A program made the position numbers and the translations under genes. A DNA stretch of 54,675 bases from CAZGNZ01 sp964527215 (GTDB lineage: Bacteria; Fidelibacterota; Marinisomatia; SCGC-AAA003-L08; JACNLC01), in the NCBI GenBank assembly GCA_964527215.1, contig CAZGNZ010000031.1, positions 1 to 54,675 of the forward strand, given 5' to 3'. Below are positions 8,872-16,831 of this stretch, in pieces (positions within the stretch are counted from its first letter, which is position 1; the number at the start of each line of letters is the position of its first letter). The notes beneath the pieces were generated by a model. It was not told the DNA's origin and made no database searches. It saw only the letters and a program-made list of their open reading frames with translations.

Positions 8872-9269
8872 TATAAACCGCCATCTGCCCGCGGATCAAT
8901 TTGTCTCAGTCTGTTCTGAATAATTTGATATTCATATCATCGTTTTTTTTGATTATACAGTCGGACTTCCCCGCAGCGCCCATTTCAGTTGAATGACCAT
9001 ACTGCAGATTCAGGCCAATAAAGTGAGTTTCGCCGGATCAATCGATGGTTGGTGTGAAACGCTTCAATCCCGGCACCCATATCTGAAAAATATGCCGCCT
9101 GCCCGTATCCCCAATTCCGTGACTGCTCCCATCAATAAACCCGTTTCAGTGGATAATGCGTGCAGCTTTGCAGGCGCAATATAGTACAGATAATATGTAT
9201 TACAATATCTGATCTGCTCTTCTTAAATTTACTGCTTCGGATTTTACGGAATTTGCATGGGAGACAAGG
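8872..9269. other. Gene-free gap with ccm promoter
   Basis: 398 bases between the hybrid kinase and ccmE. A short plus-strand reading frame at 8993-9184 has no family features and no ribosome site and is not accepted as a gene. The only recognised element is the candidate ccm promoter near 9168-9196. Confidence 0.5.
9168..9196 (+). promoter_or_regulatory. Sigma-70-like promoter of the ccm operon
   Basis: TTGCAG, a 17-base spacer and TAATAT. It implies a leader of about 67 bases before ccmE. It is the only promoter candidate seen ahead of the eight-gene ccm cluster. Confidence 0.5.
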
Positions 9270-9689
9270 ATGAGTTTTCAGAAGAAGTTTGCGATTGTGA
9301 TTGCTGCGTTTGCGGTTGTTGTTGTTGGATGGATTTCCATCGATTTCAAATCGGATGAAGTCCCGTATATTTCGGTGTCGGATCTCCTGGAGAACACCCG
9401 TGAATTCAGCCAGGACCGGTTCCGTCTGGGCGGCAATGTCAGTGACGGATCCATTGAATATTCCAAGGATAGGCTGACTGTGAATTTTGCGCTGGAACAG
9501 GGAAACCGCATGATCCCCGTCGAGTACACCAGTGCCGCGCTGCCGGATTTGTTTGGCGACGGAGCCGAAGTCATCGTTGAAGGCGAGTATGACGGCAAAC
9601 TGTTCACTGCTGATAATCTGATGACCAAATGTGCTTCCCGCTATGAGCAGGAAGATAATTATGTCCCTGTTTCGGAGAGAGATGAATGA
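9270..9689 (+). CDS. ccmE: CcmE haem chaperone, CxxxY type
   Basis: 139 residues. An N-terminal anchor (residues about 7-24) is followed by an OB-fold periplasmic domain (FRLGGNVSDGSI, IPVEYTSAALPDLF, GEYDGKLFTADNLMTK). CcmE holds haem covalently and passes it to the CcmF/H lyase in cytochrome c maturation system I. The canonical haem-binding His of the HxxxY motif is replaced by Cys121 in KCASRY, giving CxxxY. This form is known from archaea, Desulfovibrio and other bacteria, where it defines the 'system I*' variant. A GGGAGACAAGG stretch precedes the ATG. The gene opens the operon and overlaps ccmF by 4 bases. The C-terminal tail is short and acidic. Confidence 0.93.
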   Translation: MSFQKKFAIVIAAFAVVVVGWISIDFKSDEVPYISVSDLLENTREFSQDRFRLGGNVSDGSIEYSKDRLTVNFALEQGNRMIPVEYTSAALPDLFGDGAEVIVEGEYDGKLFTADNLMTKCASRYEQEDNYVPVSERDE

Positions 9690-11671
9690 CGGCAATTCTT
9701 GGCAATACCCTGCTTCTGCTTGCTCTTGCTTTTACTGTATATTCACTGTCTGCAGTTGCCTGGCACATCCGGCGCAATGACGGACGGGTTCTGCAGTCCG
9801 GTCAGAATGCTCTGACGGTTTCTGCAGTTTTCACCATTTTTTCCAGTTTTGCTCTGCTGCGCGAACTGCTGGTCAGCAATTTCAACATTGCCTATGTGGC
9901 CCGGTACAGCAGCGCACAAACCCCGTTCATTTACAAATTCAGCGGCCTGTGGGCCGGCATGGAAGGTTCGCTCCTGTTCTGGCTCGCTATCCTGGGCGTA
10001 TGCAACATTCTGGTGGTATTTCAGAACCGGAAAGAACAGCTCCAGCTGTATCCCTGGGTGTTGGTGACACTGGCATTTGTCCAGCTGTTTTTCCTGATCA
10101 TGTCAAACTTCTTTGAAAACCCCTTTACTCCCATTCCCGAAGGTGTTATGACAAATGGCATGGGCTTGAATCCGCTGCTGCAGCATCCGGCCATGCTGAT
10201 CCATCCCCCGACTCTGTATTTTGGTTTTATTGGATTTACTGTTCCGTTTGCCTATGCGGTTGCCGCCATGATTACGCGGCAGCTGGATGCCGGCTGGATT
10301 CGCCTGTCCCGCCGCTGGACCCTCACCAGTTGGATGTTCCTCACTCTGTCCATCGTAATGGGCGGAAAATGGGCTTACGTGGAACTGGGCTGGGGCGGAT
10401 ATTGGGCCTGGGACCCGGTGGAAAATGCCTCACTGCTGCCCTGGCTCACCGGCACCGCCTTCCTGCACTCTGTGCTGATTCAGGAAAAAAAGAACATGCT
10501 TCGAATATGGAACATGGTTCTGATCATGCTGACATTCACGCTGACCATATTCGGAACCTATATCACCCGCAGCGGAGTGGTTTCCAGTATTCATGCCTTC
10601 GCAGCGACCAAACTGGGAATATGGTTTTTCAGTTTTATCCTGTTCATCATTTTATTCAATGCGGTTCTGCTTTTCATCCGCCGCAAAGACCTGGCTTCCG
10701 ACAATAAACTCGAGTCCTTTGTCAGTCGTGAAAGCGGATTTCTATTCAACAATATGCTGTTTATGGCCATGATGCTCACCGTGCTTTGGGGAACCATGTA
10801 TCCCCTGATTTCAGCCGGCATCAGCGGCGTGCAGATCACCGTGGGTTCCCCCTACTTCAACCGGGTGATGATACCCCTGGGACTGATAACCGTGATGCTC
10901 ACCGGCATCGGTCCGCTGCTGGCGTGGCGACGAACTTCAGGCAGAAGCCTGCTCAGGAATTTTCTTATCCCTGCCATTGCCGGCCTGGCTGCCGCTGCGG
11001 TTTTCAGTACGCTGTTCGGGATCAGACTGATCTACCCCATCATCTCCATTGTGCTTGTTACGTTTGTGGCAACCACCATTTTTGCGGAATTCTGGAAAGG
11101 TATGAATGCCCGGCGCCGGATTGCCGGTGAATCCCCGGCAGCCGCCCTGGTAAACCTGTTCCGGAAAAACCGGTCAAGATACGGCGGGTATGTCGTCCAT
11201 CTGGGTGTCGTGATGATGTTTGTGGGCTTTACGGGCAAAGCCTTTGATCAGGAAGCAGATGTTTCCATTCGGCCCGGAGATGTTCAGACTTTCGGCGTGT
11301 ATGACGTGGCATATACCAACTACTGGCTGGAAACACCGGAAAGCAATCCCCGGACCCGACCCAATCACGCAGCAAAAATCGCCCAGCTGGAGATTCAGAA
11401 AAATGGACAGCCTTTTACAGAGTTTCTGGTTGAAAAACGGTTTTATACGGATCAGAACAATCAGCCGCAGTCGGAGGTATCCGTAAAATCCACTCTGCTG
11501 GAAGATTTTTATGTTATCATGGGCGGCATGGATACCAACACCGGTGAAGCCACCATGAAAATCCGGATAAATCCCATGGTATCATGGGTCTGGATCGGAA
11601 CTTTAGTCATTATTCTCGGCACCCTGGTCAGTCTGGATCTGGGCGGATTATTGCGAAGGAGACAAACATGA
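9686..11671 (+). CDS. ccmF: CcmF haem lyase subunit
   Basis: 661-residue polytopic membrane protein of normal CcmF length. The haem-handling WWD signature is present (GGYWAWDPVENASLLPW, about residues 237-255), with the upstream GLNPLLQHPAMLIHPP segment also typical. A large C-terminal periplasmic part (about 510-635) precedes the last transmembrane helix. CcmF takes haem from CcmE and attaches it to CxxCH apocytochromes together with CcmH. It overlaps ccmE upstream and the CcmH-like gene downstream by 4 bases each (ATGA), which points to translational coupling. Confidence 0.96.
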   Translation: MTAILGNTLLLLALAFTVYSLSAVAWHIRRNDGRVLQSGQNALTVSAVFTIFSSFALLRELLVSNFNIAYVARYSSAQTPFIYKFSGLWAGMEGSLLFWLAILGVCNILVVFQNRKEQLQLYPWVLVTLAFVQLFFLIMSNFFENPFTPIPEGVMTNGMGLNPLLQHPAMLIHPPTLYFGFIGFTVPFAYAVAAMITRQLDAGWIRLSRRWTLTSWMFLTLSIVMGGKWAYVELGWGGYWAWDPVENASLLPWLTGTAFLHSVLIQEKKNMLRIWNMVLIMLTFTLTIFGTYITRSGVVSSIHAFAATKLGIWFFSFILFIILFNAVLLFIRRKDLASDNKLESFVSRESGFLFNNMLFMAMMLTVLWGTMYPLISAGISGVQITVGSPYFNRVMIPLGLITVMLTGIGPLLAWRRTSGRSLLRNFLIPAIAGLAAAAVFSTLFGIRLIYPIISIVLVTFVATTIFAEFWKGMNARRRIAGESPAAALVNLFRKNRSRYGGYVVHLGVVMMFVGFTGKAFDQEADVSIRPGDVQTFGVYDVAYTNYWLETPESNPRTRPNHAAKIAQLEIQKNGQPFTEFLVEKRFYTDQNNQPQSEVSVKSTLLEDFYVIMGGMDTNTGEATMKIRINPMVSWVWIGTLVIILGTLVSLDLGGLLRRRQT

Positions 11672-12252
11672 GGACCCTTCTTTTTCTATTGTGTATTTCG
11701 CTGGTTTTTCCGCAGTTCAAAAGCGAGATGGAAAAACAGATGGAATCCATCCTGATGGCGCCCTGCTGCGGCGGGGGCACGCTTGCTGAACACTCAGACA
11801 ATACGATGACACTGAATATAAAAGCCATTCTGCGGGCGCTGACGACAGAAGAATATGACAAACAGCACATTCTGGATTTGTTTGAACTGGCATATAAAAC
11901 CCAGAATATGATGAATGCCCATTTTTCACCTCAGACCAAACAGCCCGACCAGGTTCTGGCACATGTCAGCGAAGTGGTGCACCCATCAATGACAGCCGAT
12001 GAGATTGCAGATCTTTTTGTATGGATCCATACGGACCGCATTCGGTCTGCACCGGAAGAATCCGGCGTGGGCGGACTGCTGGCCTGGAATACTCCCGCAG
12101 CCATCCTGCTGGCAGGTATCATTCTGATGACCCTCGTGGTTCAGCGTTTTGTGCGTCGGAATAAACTCACCGTCCCGGTCGCCGGGCATCCAAAGCTGGA
12201 CTCCGCTCTGGAGGAAAGAATCGAAAAAGAAATGAAGGATTTGAAGATATGA
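11668..12252 (+). CDS. ccmH: CcmH-like apocytochrome thiol reductase, CC variant
   Basis: 194 residues when started at the ATG that overlaps the ccmF stop (ATGA). A longer upstream reading lies wholly inside ccmF and is rejected. It has an N-terminal signal/anchor, a small helical periplasmic domain and a C-terminal transmembrane helix near residues 140-160. In place of the canonical LRCxxC motif it has APCCGGGTLAEH with adjacent Cys33 and Cys34. A comparable APCC motif is known in CcmH proteins of several non-proteobacterial phyla. CcmH keeps the apocytochrome CxxCH thiols reduced and presents them to CcmF. Position and topology support the call; the redox chemistry of a vicinal CC pair is uncertain. 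Confidence 0.8.
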   Translation: MRTLLFLLCISLVFPQFKSEMEKQMESILMAPCCGGGTLAEHSDNTMTLNIKAILRALTTEEYDKQHILDLFELAYKTQNMMNAHFSPQTKQPDQVLAHVSEVVHPSMTADEIADLFVWIHTDRIRSAPEESGVGGLLAWNTPAAILLAGIILMTLVVQRFVRRNKLTVPVAGHPKLDSALEERIEKEMKDLKI

Positions 12253-12737
12253 TCGCGCCCCTGATCCTGTTTGTGCTGTTCGTGGCAGGCACTTATTACA
12301 TCGTATATCCGTTTTTAAAACCGCAAACTGCCGCAGGAGATGTGAACTTGCTTCGGGAAAATCACACTGCGCTCAAAGCCCGGAAGATTTCATTGCTGAA
12401 ACAGATTCGGGAAGTGGAGTTCGAGAATGAAATGGGACTGATCGCTGCGGAAGATTATACCCGCATCCGGTCGGAACTGGCCGGTGAAACCGGTGAAATC
12501 CTGAATCAGCTGGATCAAATCAAAACAGAAATACGGAAAAATCCAACAGCGGGAACGGCTCAGGAACCGGAAGCCAGATGTCCGAACTGCAGCGCACCTG
12601 TACGCAGTCAGGATAAGTTCTGCGGATCCTGCGGGTCTCCGCTTGCACTGAAGTGCCCGGACTGCGGAGCGGATATCCGGTCCGACCAGAATTTCTGCGC
12701 TTCCTGCGGACATAAAATTGACCCTCCTTCTGCCTGA
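12249..12737 (+). CDS. CcmI-like membrane protein with two zinc ribbons
   Basis: 162 residues. One N-terminal membrane helix is followed by a coiled-coil segment (KISLLKQIREVEFENEMG, then EDYTRIRSEL) that matches the first cytoplasmic loop of CcmI. The C-terminal 55 residues hold two zinc-ribbon units with four CxxC pairs (CPNC, CGSC, CPDC, CASC). It has neither the TPR domain nor the second membrane helix of proteobacterial CcmI. It overlaps the CcmH-like gene by 4 bases and is followed by ccmA 18 bases later, so it belongs to the ccm operon. A role in delivering apocytochrome or in scaffolding is inference; zinc binding is predicted from the cysteines. Confidence 0.75.
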   Translation: MIAPLILFVLFVAGTYYIVYPFLKPQTAAGDVNLLRENHTALKARKISLLKQIREVEFENEMGLIAAEDYTRIRSELAGETGEILNQLDQIKTEIRKNPTAGTAQEPEARCPNCSAPVRSQDKFCGSCGSPLALKCPDCGADIRSDQNFCASCGHKIDPPSA

Positions 12738-12755
12738 AAACCGTTTGCCTGCCCC

Positions 12756-13463
12756 ATGGGATTCGCATCAGGAAATTTTTTTGAAACAGCCGGGATTGCC
12801 AAGTCTTATCAGCATCGCCCTGTTCTGTCCTCCGTTGATTTCAGCCTGAAATCCGGCGAATGCGTCGCCCTGATCGGACCTAACGGTGCCGGAAAAACCA
12901 CCCTCCTGAAAATACTGGCCGGCATCATCCGTCCTGACCGAGGACGGAGCGCTCTGCTGGACAGCCCCATGTTCGGCAGCAGTCCTGAGTACCGAAACCA
13001 TCTGGTATTCTGGGGACATCAGGCGTTGGCCTATCCGGCATTTTCCGGAATTGAAAACATTGATTTTTTTCTGAAACTGCGCAGTATTCGAATCCGTCGG
13101 CAGGAGATCATTCAGTCCTTCGAGGCCGCCGATATTGACTCACAGTCCAATGATCCGGTAAGGAATTACTCCGCCGGGATGCTCCAGCGCCTGAACATTA
13201 TCCGGCTGTCCCTCACACCCTGGTCACTGGCCCTGCTGGATGAACCCACATCCGGGCTGGATGCTTCCGGCCTGGCATTGCTGAACCGGTATTTTGACGA
13301 CTGGACCGGCCGGGAGAAAACCATTCTGTTCACCTCCCATGATGCCGACTGGACGGCCGCACGGGCTGACAGGATTCTGGTACTGCAGAATGGAAAAATA
13401 ACCGAAGACCTTCAATCTCAATCGGCTGCCGATCTGAAGACCATGATGACGGAGCTGCGGTGA
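12756..13463 (+). CDS. ccmA: CcmA, ABC ATPase of haem exporter
   Basis: 235 residues with Walker A GPNGAGKTTLLK, the signature NYSAGMLQRL (the S-G pair of LSGGQ degenerate at the first positions), Walker B LALLDEPTSGLD and the switch His in FTSHD. With CcmB and CcmC it forms the ATPase complex that releases holo-CcmE. It starts 18 bases after the CcmI-like gene and its TGA overlaps the GTG of ccmB. Confidence 0.93.
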   Translation: MGFASGNFFETAGIAKSYQHRPVLSSVDFSLKSGECVALIGPNGAGKTTLLKILAGIIRPDRGRSALLDSPMFGSSPEYRNHLVFWGHQALAYPAFSGIENIDFFLKLRSIRIRRQEIIQSFEAADIDSQSNDPVRNYSAGMLQRLNIIRLSLTPWSLALLDEPTSGLDASGLALLNRYFDDWTGREKTILFTSHDADWTAARADRILVLQNGKITEDLQSQSAADLKTMMTELR

Positions 13464-14128
13464 AGATTTTCCTGACACTCCTGCATAAGGAAATCCGTCA
13501 TGAAATCCGGACCCGGGAATCCATCGTCTCGATGACGGTTTTCGGCATTTCGGTGATTCTGCTCTTTTCATTTGCCTTCAATGCTGCACCGTCGGAGTTT
13601 CGCCGGTTTCTCCCCGGTCTGATCTGGATGACATACCTGTTTACATCCGTGCTGGGACTGCTGCGCAGCTTTGCCGCCGAAAAGGAAATGGATGCGTATG
13701 CCGCTCTGCTGTCTTCACCGGTGGACCGCGGAGTAATCTATCTGGCAAAAGCGGCCGCCTTCTGGATATTTCTGCTTTTCACCCAGCTGATGACGCTGCC
13801 GCTGTTTGGTCTCTTCCTGAATCTGCCGCTTTTATCAGCCGCTGTCCCGCTGGCATGTCTGTGTCTGCTGACTGACTGGGCCATTGCTTCGGCAGGAGTG
13901 CTCATCAGCGGGATGGGGTTGCGCACCCAGATGGGGGAAGTGCTGGTGCCGGTGATCCTGTTTCCGCTGCTGGTGCCGGTCCTCATCAGTGCCGCCAAAA
14001 CCACCGCGCTGATTCTGTCCGGCGGCACACTGGCTTCCGCACAGGTCTGGCTGATGCTGACCTTTACATTCGCGGTGTTATTCACGGCGGCCGGTTTTTT
14101 AACATTCAGTGCAATTTCGGAGGAATAA
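13460..14128 (+). CDS. ccmB: CcmB, haem exporter permease
   Basis: 222-residue protein with six predicted membrane helices, the usual CcmB size. The family pattern is seen in LHKEIRHEIRTRE at the N-terminus and in AAEKEMDAYAALLSSPVDR after helix two. It is the permease partner of CcmA in the CcmABCD complex. It begins with GTG overlapping the ccmA stop, and its TAA shares one base with the ccmC ATG, so translation should be coupled on both sides. Confidence 0.93.
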   Translation: MKIFLTLLHKEIRHEIRTRESIVSMTVFGISVILLFSFAFNAAPSEFRRFLPGLIWMTYLFTSVLGLLRSFAAEKEMDAYAALLSSPVDRGVIYLAKAAAFWIFLLFTQLMTLPLFGLFLNLPLLSAAVPLACLCLLTDWAIASAGVLISGMGLRTQMGEVLVPVILFPLLVPVLISAAKTTALILSGGTLASAQVWLMLTFTFAVLFTAAGFLTFSAISEE

Positions 14129-14796
14129 TGAAAGGCTACTGGCGCACTCCCGGAAACCTTCTGTTTGGTGTTTTCACGCTGGCTGCAGCGATTTTCGGAA
14201 TCTATCTCATCCTGGCTGTTGCCCCCATGGTCCCGCAGCAGGAATATGCCCAGCGGATTTTCTACTACCATGTCCCGCTGGCCTGGAATGCCTTTCTGGG
14301 ATACTTCGGTGTGATGGTTTTCAGCATCCTGTATCTGATCAAACGGGATGTTCGATGGGACAATATTGCCCTGGCCTGTGCCGAATCCGGAACCGTGTTT
14401 GCCCTGCTGATTGTCATCACCGGTCCGATCTGGGCCAAGCCTATCTGGGGTGCCGCCTGGACCTGGGAGCCGCGCCTGACCACCACCGTCATTCTGCTGC
14501 TGCTGTACGCCGGATATTTCATGATCCGTAAATTCGGCGGACCCTATGAACGCTCTTCCCGCTATGCCGCCGTGCTGGGCATCCTGGCCTTTCTGGATGT
14601 ACCGGTGATCTATTTTGCCGTCAACCTGTGGAGCCCGGAAGTTCAGTCCCACCCTCAGCGGGGAATGAGCAGTCACGATCCGCTGATCTTTCGAATATTC
14701 ATGTACTCCCTGTTTTCGTTTACCCTGATTCTCATCAATATGATCCGCTGCCGGATTCATGCCGGCCGCCTCGAACTGCAGAAACTGGAGCAGTAA
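14128..14796 (+). CDS. ccmC: CcmC, haem delivery protein
   Basis: 222 residues, six membrane helices, with the WWD motif (WGAAWTWEPRLTT, about residues 111-123) and the flanking haem-ligand histidines (RIFYYHVPLAW and SPEVQSHPQRG). CcmC loads haem onto CcmE. It overlaps ccmB by one base and is followed two bases later by the ccmD-like gene. Confidence 0.95.
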   Translation: MKGYWRTPGNLLFGVFTLAAAIFGIYLILAVAPMVPQQEYAQRIFYYHVPLAWNAFLGYFGVMVFSILYLIKRDVRWDNIALACAESGTVFALLIVITGPIWAKPIWGAAWTWEPRLTTTVILLLLYAGYFMIRKFGGPYERSSRYAAVLGILAFLDVPVIYFAVNLWSPEVQSHPQRGMSSHDPLIFRIFMYSLFSFTLILINMIRCRIHAGRLELQKLEQ

Positions 14797-14798
14797 AC

Positions 14799-14918
14799 AT
14801 GTTTGCAGAATACCTCGCCGCCGCCATGATTTCCGTCTGGGTTGTCATTATCGGTTATCTGTTCAGCGTCCGCCGCCGCGAAAAACGGGCCCTGTCCGAT
14901 TCCGGTACCCGGTTGTAA
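14799..14918 (+). CDS. ccmD: CcmD-like small membrane protein
   Basis: 39 residues, starting at the ATG two bases after the ccmC stop. One membrane helix (residues about 4-23) is followed by a basic tail with RRREKRAL, the plan of CcmD, which stabilises CcmC-CcmE in the CcmABCD complex. CcmD is poorly conserved, so the call rests on size, topology and position. It closes the operon. Confidence 0.75.
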   Translation: MFAEYLAAAMISVWVVIIGYLFSVRRREKRALSDSGTRL

Positions 14919-14943
14919 TTCCGCGACCCGCCGGTTTTTTTTC
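14895..14943 (+). terminator. Possible terminator of ccm operon
   Basis: A GC-rich stretch with repeated CCGG at the end of ccmD runs into eight Ts (14935-14942). The stem is imperfect, so this is a weak call. Confidence 0.35.
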
Positions 14944-15036
14944 TTTCCAGGATTCCGTAATTTTCCCGGCGTTTCCGGGGTGAGGTCCACCCGGTTTCAA
15001 ACCCTCCAACCAGATATTATTTATTACGGAGTAACC

Positions 15037-16437
15037 ATGCTGAAGAACATTTTCCGGCTGTTTTCCTGCCTGGCACTGACTGCATTTGCATTTTCCCAGT
15101 TTGTCCCTGACTACCCGCCCGAAACGGCATTCCCTTCACTGGCGGACTGCCCGGTGACAGATATGTCGGAGACTTTGGATCTGCACCCCGGCGTGATGCT
15201 CAAATCCGCTGCTGATCCGGTTTCTCACGGTGAGTATAACATCTGGCATTTTGCCTTCACCGGCGCATCCCATCCCTACCGGCTGCTGATCAGTATCGAT
15301 CAGGCTGCTCCAACGATGCGACTGTATGTTCGCTTTCCCGACGGCGGCTATCTGGGGCCTTACACCGCTCCCCATTTCAGCAGTCCGCTGCATGCCACTG
15401 AATTGATTTTCACTGAAACCGCCGTTGTGGAATACTGGGAGCCGGGGTCAAGCCGTCATCTGCCCGGACCGGAAATCGTGGAAATAATGCCGCATCAGCC
15501 AAATGCCGCCCAGTCGATTCCGGTCTCGGAGCCGCGTTATTTTTCCCGAAACGAAAGGGAACCGGGCATGGTGCTGCTGTGCGGATACTGGCCGCCCACC
15601 AATGAGATGATTCGTCATTTCAGCCAGAATCCCGATATCAATCCCGGCGGCTGGGCCGGAGAGGACTGGGAAGGCCGGGGCTACGATGTGGTCAGCTATT
15701 TCCCGGAATTTGATCCGCCGGACTGTTCCAACTGCGGTCAGGGATATGGTGATCTGGAAGTGGATTATCAGGATACATCACCCGACTGGTGGAATATCGT
15801 TGCCGAAACCCAGCCCATTGCCATTATCACTTTCAGCCGGGGCAATATTGACTGGAGCTGGGAAATGGAAGTGAACTTTTTCAACCGCACCAACTGGATT
15901 TACGATTACACGCCGCCAAACCAGCCCACCCCCAATCCACCCGATGAAAATGAACCGGCCTACTTTCAGCGATATACCAACCTGCCTGTGGATGAGCTGG
16001 TTACGGCCATTGATAATGCCGATCTGGGACTGACCCCCTGGATCGACTGGAACGGTCATCCCGGAATGTTCCTGTCGGAGTTTCTGGGTCTGCATGGTGT
16101 CTGGTACCGGGACCTGAACGAATACGGTGAATTCCCCTGTCTGACGGCAGGACACATTCATGTGGGCGGACAGGTCGACTGGGACACCGCCCGGCAGGCG
16201 GCCGAGGTTTCAGTGCGCACGATACTGGATTATCTGGACCAGTTCAACTACACCCCCGGTGATGTGAACGGCGATGAAGAACTGAATGTGCTGGATATTG
16301 TCCAGATTGTCAACATCATTCTGGGAGTCATGGAGCCCACCACCCTGCAGACCTATGCCGCGGATTTGAATCAGGACAGCATTATCAATGTGCTGGATGT
16401 GATTGTTCTGCTGAATATTCTGGTGGCAGGGGAGTAG
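15037..16437 (+). CDS. Secreted dockerin protein, peptidase C15-like middle
   Basis: 466 residues from the ATG at 15037, which has GGAG upstream and gives a clean signal peptide (through FAFSQ). A longer reading back to 14842 would bury the signal and is rejected. Residues about 20-175 have no recognised family. Residues about 175-400 resemble the pyroglutamyl-peptidase (C15) fold: a VLLCGYWPPTNEM strand/loop near the start and GHIHVGGQVDWDTAR near the end. The position expected for the nucleophile Cys reads PGMFLSEFLG, so Ser may replace it or activity may be absent. The last 60 residues are two dockerin-like EF repeats (GDVNGDEELNVLDIVQIVN, and DLNQDSIINVLDVIVLLN). No cohesin partner is present here, so the repeats may act as a calcium-binding C-terminal module. 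Confidence 0.75.
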   Translation: MLKNIFRLFSCLALTAFAFSQFVPDYPPETAFPSLADCPVTDMSETLDLHPGVMLKSAADPVSHGEYNIWHFAFTGASHPYRLLISIDQAAPTMRLYVRFPDGGYLGPYTAPHFSSPLHATELIFTETAVVEYWEPGSSRHLPGPEIVEIMPHQPNAAQSIPVSEPRYFSRNEREPGMVLLCGYWPPTNEMIRHFSQNPDINPGGWAGEDWEGRGYDVVSYFPEFDPPDCSNCGQGYGDLEVDYQDTSPDWWNIVAETQPIAIITFSRGNIDWSWEMEVNFFNRTNWIYDYTPPNQPTPNPPDENEPAYFQRYTNLPVDELVTAIDNADLGLTPWIDWNGHPGMFLSEFLGLHGVWYRDLNEYGEFPCLTAGHIHVGGQVDWDTARQAAEVSVRTILDYLDQFNYTPGDVNGDEELNVLDIVQIVNIILGVMEPTTLQTYAADLNQDSIINVLDVIVLLNILVAGE

Positions 16438-16536
16438 AGTTTTATGTGATATGCTGCCTGTTTGAACCCATTGAGCAGGCAGTCTTTTATTATCAAATGC
16501 CGCAGCTGATTCTCCGTCCCGAGCCCGTTCACCTAT

Positions 16537-16712
16537 CCCGAATATTTCATGAGAAATCTATTCCGATGATGGATCTGCTCAATTCTACAGCGTTATACTC
16601 GAAAAATGTTCTCAACGTACTGTCCAGTACGATTTCACTCATTTTTCTTCATATGCCTTGTAGAATCAATCATTTTCATCATCTCACTACGAAGTCTCAT
16701 GAATTATCCGGG
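16537..16712. mobile_element. 176-bp imperfect palindromic (MITE-like) element
   Basis: Two arms of about 86-88 bases form an inverted repeat. The left arm opens CCCGAATATTTCATGAG. The right arm, read on the minus strand, opens CCCGGATAATTCATGAG. They meet at a perfect centre, CGTACTG-TC-CAGTACG (16616-16631). The right arm is 95% identical over 55 bases to 54621-54675, so this is a repeat family. It could be a non-autonomous transposon or two joined ends of one insertion sequence. No ORF lies inside. Confidence 0.7.
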
Positions 16713-16758
16713 CTACCTTCAGGGTCAAATTTTTAATTTGATATTCATCAAAATAGTA

Positions 16759-16788
16759 TTGGATCGCATCTCAAATCATCCATAATAT
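16759..16788 (+). promoter_or_regulatory. Sigma-70-like promoter of the ArsR-type gene
   Basis: TTGGAT, an 18-base spacer and TAATAT, with a predicted leader of about 37 bases. It lies between the inverted-repeat element and the gene. Confidence 0.4.
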
Positions 16789-16831
16789 TGATTAGACAGT
16801 TATCGAATCAATTAACAGCTTTGAGGGCGGA

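Larger units (their letters stand above)
16438..16831. other. Gap holding an inverted-repeat element and promoter
   Basis: 394 bases between the dockerin gene and the ArsR-type gene. It holds the 176-bp inverted-repeat element and a promoter candidate, both listed separately. The small reading frame at 16446-16736 runs through the repeat and is not a gene. Confidence 0.6.

Noticed and set aside
8993..9184. 63-residue plus-strand frame before ccmE
   Set aside because: It has no ribosome site or recognisable motif and overlaps the likely ccm promoter.
13738..14760. 340-residue minus-strand frame opposite ccmB and ccmC
   Set aside because: Antisense shadow of two firmly identified genes; low-complexity Gln/Gly/His-rich product with no motif.
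14842..15036. Longer start for the dockerin protein at 15037
   Set aside because: The extension would overlap ccmD and place the signal peptide inside the protein; the ATG at 15037 has a ribosome site.
16446..16736. 96-residue frame after the dockerin gene
   Set aside because: It runs through the inverted-repeat element and has no coding features.
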